A DNA stretch of 5,329 bases, taken from positions 1-5,329 of the forward strand of contig MKRS01000712.1 in the NCBI GenBank assembly GCA_001897035.1, written 5' to 3'. This document shows positions 1-5,329 of this stretch, piece by piece. Source of the stretch: Bacteroidales bacterium 45-6 (GTDB lineage Bacteria > Bacteroidota > Bacteroidia > Bacteroidales > Dysgonomonadaceae). The stretch's first letter is position 1. Every line of letters begins with the position of its first letter. The position numbers and the translations under genes were made by a program. Under the pieces are notes generated by a model. It saw only the letters and a program-made list of their open reading frames with translations. It ran no database searches and was not told where the DNA came from.

Positions 1-8
1 TATCTTTG
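1..8 (+). promoter_or_regulatory. Bacteroidota-type -7 promoter element of the tRNA-Arg gene
   Basis: The first eight bases, TATCTTTG, match the Bacteroidota primary sigma factor -7 consensus TAnnTTTG at every fixed position. The box ends 14 bases before the first base of the tRNA, so transcription would start roughly at 13-16 and leave a 5' leader of only a few bases for RNase P to remove. The partner -33 element (TTG) would lie outside the window and cannot be checked. Confidence 0.7.
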
Positions 9-22
9 CACCCGAATTTGTG

Positions 23-96
23 GGTCCGGTAGCTCAGCTGGATAGAGCAACAGCCTTCTAAGCTGTGGGTCTTGAGTTCGAATCTCAACCGGATCA
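23..96 (+). tRNA. tRNA-Arg (anticodon TCT)
   Basis: This is a complete 74-nt cloverleaf that decodes AGA codons (AGG possibly by wobble) as arginine. The acceptor stem pairs 23-29 with 89-95, seven pairs including one G-U at the second position. The D stem is GCTC/GAGC (32-35 with 45-48) with a GG-containing loop. The anticodon stem is ACAGC/GCTGT (50-54 with 62-66) around the loop CTTCTAA, which places TCT at 57-59. The T stem is TTGAG/CTCAA (72-76 with 84-88) with the standard loop TTCGAAT. The discriminator base is A96. The CCA tail is not encoded: the next bases are CAAG, so it would be added after transcription. The gene has its own promoter box and terminator, so it looks monocistronic. 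It converges on the large regulator gene. Confidence 0.97.
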
Positions 97-101
97 CAAG
101 T

Positions 102-141
102 AAAATCAGATAGTTGAATAATCAAACTGTCTGATTTTTTT
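102..141 (+). terminator. Intrinsic terminator of the tRNA-Arg transcript
   Basis: A 14-bp stem pairs 102-115 (AAAATCAGATAGTT) with 125-138 (AACTGTCTGATTTT). It contains one G-U wobble and a 9-base loop, and seven consecutive T residues run from 135 to 141. It begins five bases after the mature tRNA end, where a rho-independent terminator for a single tRNA gene is expected. The stem is AT-rich and carries an A-tract on its 5' side, so it could also act on transcripts arriving from the right. Confidence 0.88.
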
Positions 142-344
142 GTTTTGTGAGGACTGGTTTTCGCTTATTTTTGCTGGTTGATGTAAAACCCGGATTACGC
201 AAATTGTATCGATTAATTTCATACACTAAATCAAATATTTAGACGACATCTACCTGCTTGTAAAAATGGCAAAATTAGCGTAATTTGCATTCTTGTGAGA
301 CGGCCACAGAAATCGAGGGACACAAAGGGAAAGCCAAGTATTCT
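142..344. other. AT-rich intergenic stretch between the convergent tRNA and regulator genes
   Basis: No credible coding region lies here. A short + strand reading frame starting at 285 runs into the regulator gene antisense to it and has no support. The only structure I see is the near-palindrome at 265-291 (listed separately), a 12-base inverted partial match to it at 194-205, and a weak TGTAT/ATACA inverted repeat at 205-225. The stretch serves as the 3' flank of both convergent transcripts. Confidence 0.6.
261..291 (-). terminator. Possible AT-rich terminator downstream of the hybrid regulator
   Basis: Read on the - strand, AATGCAAATTA (291-281) pairs with TAATTTTGCCATT (277-265) around the 3-base loop CGC. 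That gives eleven pairs, with two single-base bulges in the second arm. A short run of T residues follows. The hairpin lies 54 bases after the regulator stop codon, a reasonable place for transcription to end. The stem has few G-C pairs and the T tract is short, so termination would be weak. It could instead be a protein-binding palindrome. Confidence 0.4.
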
Positions 345-3300
345 TTATTTCAGCAGGTTTTCAGAATTTCCGTCAAAGATCAATGCGCTGGGCAACATTC
401 CATATTTCTTTTGAAAACACCGGGAAAAATATTTAGGGTCGCTGAATCCTATTTCAAAAGCTATTTCCGAAATATTCATGTTTTTCCGTAGCTTGTTTAT
501 CAGGATCAGGTCGCGAGCCTTTTTCAGCCTGTAATCTCCAATGAATTTTCCGGTGGATTGCCCCACGATGTTCTGTAATTTTTGGTTGAGCAAGGTTTTA
601 CTCATATTCATTGCTTCCGAGAAAGCATTCACATCAAAGTTCGGGTCCTTGTATTCTTTTTCCAAAACTTGCATCGCTCGGTTCAGGAATTTGCTGTCGT
701 TAGACTCTTCGTCTATATCCAGCAACGCCGGATCCATTTGCATGGCGAATTTCTGCTGATTGTTTTGCCTAATTCTGAATATATTATGAATTCTCACCAA
801 TAGCAGCTCTTCGTTAAGAGGCTTTTGCATATATTCATCTACTCCAATCCTGAAACTTTCCAGCTTGACATCATCGGATATTTTTGCAGTCAATATAAGT
901 ATGGGAATATGCGAGATGCTGATATTCTCTTTCACCCGTTTCGAAAGTTCCAGGCCATCCATGCCAGGCATCATCAGGTCGGTGATGATAAAATCGACAT
1001 GGTGCTGATTCAATTTCGTCAGGGCATCTTCTCCGCCACAGGCATCCATCACACGATAATCGACGGACAATACGGAGCGGACATACGTTCTCATATCCAG
1101 GTTGTCGTCCACCAGCAAAATGGTCTTCTTGTTGGCGGACGAGTTCGCATATTCGTCTTCGACAAATTCACTTCCCGCCGGTTGCAGGGCCGGAAGCAAG
1201 TCACCCGATGTCGTTTCGGAGTGATACACCTCGTCGGAATCTTCTTCTGGCACAGGCATAACAATCCGGACAGAGAAGCCGCAAGTTTTGTTGTTCAAGG
1301 CAAAAATGCGGCCTCCATGTTCTTCAACAATCCGCTTACAGAGATATAGCCCGATGCCCGTGCCGCTTTGCCCAGCCATTGGATGTTGCACGGCGTTTTC
1401 GGATTGAAAAAACCGGTTGAAGATCCTCTCCAAATCATCGGGATGTATTCCCGTTCCAGTGTCGGACACAGCCAAATAGAGCTTTTCTTCTTGCCCGGCA
1501 TCCGGAAGCGAGCATGCGTAAAATGAGATTCTTCCACCATTGGGTGTAAACTTCAAGGCATTGGATATTAAATTCACCAGCACCTTCTGTATCCATCCTT
1601 CATCATAGCAATAGAAGTTACGCTTCAACCGGATGTAGCACCGGATCTCAATATCTCTTTCCCTGCTGAACGACTGGAACAAAGCGATGTTCTCAACTAT
1701 AAAGGCATGCAAGTCGTGCATTTTCTTTACCACCGAGATGTGTCCCGACTCCACTTTCCGAAAATCGAGTAGCTGATTCACCAGTCCCAATAGCGATTTC
1801 GAATTTCGCTCCACAATGCGTAGCTGTTCGAGCACAGAAGGATTCTGGCTCAATTTCAATGCGCGGGATATGGGGCCCAAGATGAGGGTGATGGGAGTTC
1901 TGAATTCGTGGGTAATATTTGTGAAAAATGAAATTTTATCGGCGGTGATTTCCTGAATCTTTCGGGATAGTTCGATAAGTTGCTCTTTTTGTTCTACCAG
2001 CAGGTTGTTCTGCTTCGAAAGCGCCTCCATCTTTTCCTCCAAGGCCACCGTCCGCTCTTTTACTTTTTCCGTCAAAATTGCTTTTTGTTGCTTATAGATC
2101 GAGACTTTCCATTGAAAATAGGAGTATAACAAAAGGGCGATGACCAGCAGTACAAGCATATAAAACCACCAGGTCTTGTAGAAAAAAGGAGCCACAAAGA
2201 TGACCAATTCGGCCATCTGCATGTCCCGGCTATTGACAATCGATTGCACTTTGACCTGCAGTTCGTAGCGACCGGCTTTCAGGTTGGTATAGCTGGCATA
2301 ATGGTGCTTTGGATCGCATTCAATCCATTTGTCGTCAAATCCCTTCAAGCGATAGAAGTACTTATACTTTTCGGGATTTTCAAAATCTAAGGCTGTAAAT
2401 TCCAACGAGAACGACTTATCCCTTTCATGCAGGTGCAGTTGTTTCGCCCACGAGATACTTTGGCTGAGGTAATTATTCTCCCCTTGCTTGATGACATTGT
2501 TCTGCACTGTCAATTGGGTGAACACAATCCGGGGATGCTTGCGGGCCACACGGTTGACTCCTTTCAGACCGATGGCACCGTTCAGACCACCGAAATAGAT
2601 CATCCCGTTTCTCGACTTGTAGCAAGAATTCCAATAAAACTGCTCGAAAGGCAATCCGTCCTGTTCGTAATAATTGGCAAAATGCCCCGATTTCACATCC
2701 AAGCAAGAAAGGCCCTTGTTTGTGCTGATCCACAGGTGATGCCGGTTGTCTTCCACTATGCCGTAAATGGTGTTGTCGGGCAATCCGTCTTTGACGGTCA
2801 TGTTCTTGAAATTTTCCGAAGAAATTTTGTCCGAACTGATTCTATAAAGACCATATCCATTGCTCCCCAGCCAGATGGTGCCATCGGCTGCTTCCCAGAT
2901 GCAAGATATTTTTTCGATCAATTTGCTGGCGGGATTATCCAGTTTATATTCGAAATAGTGATACCGGATGTCTTTGCGGTTTCGGGCAAACGAATACAAA
3001 TCGAGTACGATTAGCCCGTGGTGCGTTCCAATCCACAAACGTTGCTTGCGATCGATCAGCATTCCCACCAGCGAATTATTGGGTAACCGGTCTGTTGGGA
3101 GAGCCAGGTTGGTAAAGCTTTGCTTTTGCAAATCGAAAAAGGACAAACCTTCTGCCGTACCGATCCACATCCCCGAATTCAGTCCGTCAAAACACAACGA
3201 CCCTATAAAATCGCTTCTCAGCAAACTATTCCCGACATTGTAGTGGGTGAAAGACATGGATTTCAAACCGTCCATTTTCAAGCAATTGACTCCTCCTCCC

Positions 3301-4652
3301 CAGGTGGCGAACCAGAGCTGATTGCGGTCGTCCTGCTTGATGTCGTTGACCGAATTGTGGCTCAAGGAATTCGGGTTTCTAAAATCCTGGCAGACCTGCG
3401 TGAAGGAATCGCCTCCATTGATCCTCACACCCAGCCCTTTCCCTGTATTGCTGATCCATAAATCACCCTTTGTGTCTTCGAAAATACAACTAATCGGGTT
3501 CATCGTTCGGTTTTCAGCTTGGTTTAGGCCGTAGGTGAGCAGTTCTATATCCAAGTTGCGCCGCACCATTTTTATCAGGCCATTGAGTTCTGTGCCAATC
3601 CACAAAACACCACCATCTGCATACAAGCAATTTATCAAATTGAAGTTAAGGATGTTGCCCGAAGCCTGCCCGGCGGATTCCATTTGCACAAAATTGTCGC
3701 CCCGGGGATTGTAGAAGTTGATTCCCTTGAGACTCGAAATCACCAGTTCGTTGTTTGCTGTGACCACGAGTCCCGTGATGTAGCTTTCTGTCAGCGAATA
3801 TAGATCTTCGTTATTGTGCGTATAGTGTTTGTATTGGCGGCTCCTCTGATCGTAGCGATACAAACCTCTGTTGGTGCCAATCCATATTTCTCTGTTATAG
3901 ACGCAGAAACAATGAATCCGGCTCTGCGCATCGAAGATCGTTTTGTCAAATACAGGACGAAGAGACAGTTTGCCCTTTACCGTTTTCCCAACTTTGTAAA
4001 CATTGCGGTCATATCCCACCCACAGTTCGTCGCCCACCTGGCTCAAGGCGGTGATAGGGGCAGAATGCTTGTCGTAAGTCGAAAACAGAAAAGTACATTT
4101 CTTGATTCTCCCGTCTTGCCCCAGCTCGATATGGTAAAGATTTGTTTGGGTGGCTATCCACAAACTTCCGTTCTCGCCTTTCAGCAGAAACAAGACCGGA
4201 ATTTTGGATAAATCCTCGCTTTGGAACACCGAATAATTGATCGGCTCCAATCGCCCAGTTTTCAAATTCAATCGATCCAAACCGGCTTCCGATGCAATCC
4301 ACAAACGGTGAAATGGGTCTTCATACACTCCATTCACGAAATTGGACCGCAACTTCACACCTTCCGACGATATGTTGTAGTGGACAAAATTAGTCCCATC
4401 AAAGCGAGACAGCCCGTTGTGCGTGCATAGCCAAAGAAATCCTTGGCTGTCTTTGTAAATGTTGTCGATGTAATTGTGGGGAAGGCCGTCGTTAATAGTA
4501 ATGCCCGAAAAATTATAATGATCCACAATACTCTTAAAGGAAACCTGTGCCTTGCTCAATGTCATTAGCATCCATATACCTATCCACAAAAGAATCGTTC
4601 GCCAGACTGAATGCCTGAATTTTGCACATGTATAATCTTCGTCTCTTTTCAT
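345..4652 (-). CDS. Hybrid two-component system regulator (one-piece sensor kinase / response regulator, AraC output)
   Basis: This intact 1435-residue inner-membrane regulator is built to sense a periplasmic ligand, phosphorylate itself and bind DNA. A signal-peptide-like segment (about 17-35, ending SKA-Q) precedes about 14 propeller blades (53-700), many carrying the LWIGT..GL motif, which suggests two seven-bladed propellers. A Y_Y_Y domain (about 708-820), a membrane helix (about 824-846) and a coiled coil (about 850-905) follow. The histidine kinase has the H box HEFRTP with H915, N box N1027/N1031, G1 box DTGTGI (1064-1069) and G2 box GTGIGL (1097-1102). The receiver (about 1177-1293) has D1182/D1183, phosphoacceptor D1225, T1255 and K1277. 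An AraC-type DNA-binding domain (about 1328-1425) holds two helix-turn-helices. All catalytic residues are present, and the length is normal for the family, which controls polysaccharide-utilisation loci. This start is chosen because it alone precedes the signal segment. The ligand cannot be read from the sequence; a NagX-like neighbour hints at an amino-sugar glycan. Confidence 0.96.
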   Translation of the reverse strand: MKRDEDYTCAKFRHSVWRTILLWIGIWMLMTLSKAQVSFKSIVDHYNFSGITINDGLPHNYIDNIYKDSQGFLWLCTHNGLSRFDGTNFVHYNISSEGVKLRSNFVNGVYEDPFHRLWIASEAGLDRLNLKTGRLEPINYSVFQSEDLSKIPVLFLLKGENGSLWIATQTNLYHIELGQDGRIKKCTFLFSTYDKHSAPITALSQVGDELWVGYDRNVYKVGKTVKGKLSLRPVFDKTIFDAQSRIHCFCVYNREIWIGTNRGLYRYDQRSRQYKHYTHNNEDLYSLTESYITGLVVTANNELVISSLKGINFYNPRGDNFVQMESAGQASGNILNFNLINCLYADGGVLWIGTELNGLIKMVRRNLDIELLTYGLNQAENRTMNPISCIFEDTKGDLWISNTGKGLGVRINGGDSFTQVCQDFRNPNSLSHNSVNDIKQDDRNQLWFATWGGGVNCLKMDGLKSMSFTHYNVGNSLLRSDFIGSLCFDGLNSGMWIGTAEGLSFFDLQKQSFTNLALPTDRLPNNSLVGMLIDRKQRLWIGTHHGLIVLDLYSFARNRKDIRYHYFEYKLDNPASKLIEKISCIWEAADGTIWLGSNGYGLYRISSDKISSENFKNMTVKDGLPDNTIYGIVEDNRHHLWISTNKGLSCLDVKSGHFANYYEQDGLPFEQFYWNSCYKSRNGMIYFGGLNGAIGLKGVNRVARKHPRIVFTQLTVQNNVIKQGENNYLSQSISWAKQLHLHERDKSFSLEFTALDFENPEKYKYFYRLKGFDDKWIECDPKHHYASYTNLKAGRYELQVKVQSIVNSRDMQMAELVIFVAPFFYKTWWFYMLVLLVIALLLYSYFQWKVSIYKQQKAILTEKVKERTVALEEKMEALSKQNNLLVEQKEQLIELSRKIQEITADKISFFTNITHEFRTPITLILGPISRALKLSQNPSVLEQLRIVERNSKSLLGLVNQLLDFRKVESGHISVVKKMHDLHAFIVENIALFQSFSRERDIEIRCYIRLKRNFYCYDEGWIQKVLVNLISNALKFTPNGGRISFYACSLPDAGQEEKLYLAVSDTGTGIHPDDLERIFNRFFQSENAVQHPMAGQSGTGIGLYLCKRIVEEHGGRIFALNNKTCGFSVRIVMPVPEEDSDEVYHSETTSGDLLPALQPAGSEFVEDEYANSSANKKTILLVDDNLDMRTYVRSVLSVDYRVMDACGGEDALTKLNQHHVDFIITDLMMPGMDGLELSKRVKENISISHIPILILTAKISDDVKLESFRIGVDEYMQKPLNEELLLVRIHNIFRIRQNNQQKFAMQMDPALLDIDEESNDSKFLNRAMQVLEKEYKDPNFDVNAFSEAMNMSKTLLNQKLQNIVGQSTGKFIGDYRLKKARDLILINKLRKNMNISEIAFEIGFSDPKYFSRCFQKKYGMLPSALIFDGNSENLLK

Positions 4653-4697
4653 AGATAGTGGCTATCTTGTTTGGATAAGATAATTGCCACGAAGATA
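4653..4697 (-). promoter_or_regulatory. Leader hairpin immediately before the regulator start codon
   Basis: On the - strand, GTGGC (4690-4686) plus TATCTT (4682-4677) pairs with AAGATA plus GCCAC (4668-4658). The result is an 11-bp stem with a 3-base bulge and an 8-base loop, ending five bases before the ATG. No Shine-Dalgarno sequence is present, which is normal for Bacteroidota, but the structure would fold over the ribosome landing area. TATCTTCG at 4697-4690 also resembles the -7 consensus (5 of 6 fixed bases), but no TTG is seen at the right distance upstream, so I do not call it a promoter. Whether the element acts as RNA structure or as a DNA operator is inference. Confidence 0.4.
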
Positions 4698-4775
4698 ATA
4701 TTATATTTAGCAGCCGTATTGAAAAGAAAACTGTAAAAAAGCAGGATTAACAAGAATTACATTTTTTAACACTGT

Positions 4776-4783
4776 CAAATTGA
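4776..4783 (-). promoter_or_regulatory. Weak candidate -7 promoter box for the regulator
   Basis: On the - strand the sequence is TCAATTTG, matching 5 of the 6 fixed positions of the Bacteroidota consensus TAnnTTTG. At the expected spacing upstream there is a TTTT run rather than a clear TTG. If used, it would give a leader of roughly 115 bases that includes the start-codon hairpin. No perfect -7 box exists anywhere in the 260-bp gap on this strand, so the regulator may instead be read from this weak promoter or by read-through from the upstream gene. Confidence 0.2.
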
Positions 4784-4813
4784 GAATCAGCAAAGGCTGC
4801 CGGGAAAATCATC

Positions 4814-4861
4814 CTTGCCCATAGATGCGAGGGCAATCAGCCGATATTGCTCATAATTGCC
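4814..4861. repeat. Cluster of GGCAAT-type short repeats behind the membrane-protein gene
   Basis: TTGCCC (4815-4820) and GGGCAA (4831-4836) form a perfect 6-bp inverted repeat with a 10-base loop. ATATTGC (4844-4850) and ATAATTGCC (4853-4861) follow within 25 bases. The 9-mer ATAATTGCC recurs exactly at 4680-4688, inside the regulator leader. On the - strand the 6-bp hairpin lies about 75 bases after the upstream stop codon but is followed only by GATTTTCC, so it would be a poor intrinsic terminator. A protein-binding role is possible but unproven. Confidence 0.35.
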
Positions 4862-4912
4862 GTACCTGAAGACTTATACATTTTTATTTTTCTTCTGAAC
4901 CTAATCTCCGTC

Positions 4913-5329
4913 CTAAATCTTGATATAGATCTTCTTTCTATGGAGAAAGTATCCCGCCAACCAATTGAGCAAAACAAAAGAGACGGCATACAGCAAAGAT
5001 GAAAAATAGGGATCGGGAATGACACTTGCAATCATTTCGTAAGCAACTTTTGAAACCCGGTATTCGTTGAAGACCGCAGCCAAAATTTCGCTCAGGATAT
5101 AGATGAACAGCGGGTTGACTCCAAACACGATGAAAAAAGGTGTCCATGCCTTTTTCCCTTTAAAGTCGATGACGTAGATCAGGAATGCCAAAAGGCTGGT
5201 GCATAAACCGCAAGTGAAAAGCACAAAACTGGGCGACCAAATGCGTTTGTTGAAAGGCAAGCCGTAAGATAGCGCAAGCCCGACTGTCATCAGAATGAAC
5301 CCGAAGAAGAACAAGTGGAGCATTTTTTC
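4913..5329 (-). CDS. C-terminal part of a NagX / DUF5009-type acyltransferase-like membrane protein (5' end outside window)
   Basis: The last 138 codons of a multi-pass inner-membrane protein are visible, ending in TAG. The frame stays open to the window edge. The methionine at 5321-5323 falls inside a conserved part of the family (preceded by E-K), so I treat it as internal; full-length relatives have roughly 370-400 residues. Four hydrophobic segments can be seen: LHLFFFGFILMTVGLALSYG; the stretch around FVLFTCGLCTSLLAFLIYVI; the one around FIVFGVNPLFIYILSEIL; and the last around LYAVSFVLLNWLAGYFL. A short basic tail, HRKKIYIKI, follows. The motifs LPFNKR.WSPSFVL and FG.NPLFIY.LS are typical of the COG4299 family, which includes bacterial NagX and human heparan-alpha-glucosaminide N-acetyltransferase. 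The catalytic N-terminal half is not visible, so transport versus acetyl transfer cannot be decided. In Bacteroidota such genes often sit among amino-sugar or host-glycan utilisation genes. It lies 260 bp upstream of the regulator, on the same strand. Confidence 0.82.
   Translation of the reverse strand, partial: EKMLHLFFFGFILMTVGLALSYGLPFNKRIWSPSFVLFTCGLCTSLLAFLIYVIDFKGKKAWTPFFIVFGVNPLFIYILSEILAAVFNEYRVSKVAYEMIASVIPDPYFSSLLYAVSFVLLNWLAGYFLHRKKIYIKI

Noticed and set aside
285..491. 68-codon open frame on the + strand spanning the regulator 3' end
   Set aside because: Most of it is antisense to the DNA-binding domain, and it starts inside the AT-rich palindrome without any promoter or protein signal.
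825..1349. 174-codon open frame on the + strand
   Set aside because: It lies wholly antisense to the kinase and receiver coding sequence of the regulator, whose domain motifs are unmistakable. The translation shows no recognisable family and no credible ribosome-binding context.
1624..1634. TCAACCGGAT, a 10-bp match to the 3' end of the tRNA-Arg gene, as a possible attachment-site copy
   Set aside because: It sits inside the intact, conserved regulator coding sequence, is short, and no integrase or phage gene is present. Chance is the simplest explanation. The CCGGAT at 190-195 is shorter still.
2427..3014. 195-codon open frame on the + strand
   Set aside because: It is antisense to the second propeller and the start of the Y_Y_Y domain. 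The frame is an accident of the codon composition of the real gene; no domain or signal is recognisable in the translation.
4837..5031. 64-codon - strand frame in the intergenic region
   Set aside because: It overlaps the end of the NagX-like gene on the same strand in another frame, and its composition looks random. The membrane-protein frame, with its transmembrane pattern and family motifs, is clearly the real one.
5321..5323. ATG as the true start of the NagX-like gene
   Set aside because: The frame continues upstream to the window edge. The visible protein begins in the middle of the family's membrane domain, and 136 residues is about a third of the normal length, so the gene is truncated by the window rather than by mutation.

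Overview
The window looks like chromosomal DNA from a member of the Bacteroidota, probably a Bacteroidales-like gut or environmental glycan degrader. Three things point that way. The long gene has the one-piece hybrid two-component architecture (periplasmic propeller sensor, kinase, receiver, AraC-type output) that is typical of this phylum. The tRNA is preceded by a perfect Bacteroidota -7 promoter element (TAnnTTTG). The start of the long gene has no Shine-Dalgarno sequence. Genus and species cannot be judged from the sequence alone.

Layout from left to right: (1) a -7 promoter box at the very edge and a complete tRNA-Arg(TCT) gene on the + strand, followed by a strong intrinsic terminator; (2) an AT-rich non-coding stretch up to about 344 holding a near-palindrome that may terminate the gene arriving from the right; (3) one intact 1435-residue hybrid two-component regulator on the - strand, filling about 81% of the window; (4) a 260-bp intergenic region with a hairpin directly in front of the regulator's start codon, a 15-bp-spaced direct repeat and a cluster of GGCAAT-type repeats; (5) the C-terminal part of a multi-pass membrane protein of the NagX / heparan-alpha-glucosaminide acetyltransferase-like (COG4299, DUF5009-type) family on the - strand, cut off by the right edge.

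The two protein genes point the same way, with the membrane protein upstream of the regulator. Regulators of this class usually sense an oligosaccharide in the periplasm and switch on a neighbouring polysaccharide-utilisation locus. The NagX-like neighbour suggests, without proving it, that the glycan contains amino sugars. No SusC/SusD pair or glycoside hydrolase is visible here; any such locus would lie beyond the right edge. The tRNA gene converges on the regulator and is functionally unrelated to it. I see no CRISPR array, insertion sequence or obvious new system. The most interesting unexplained sequence is the leader of the regulator gene.
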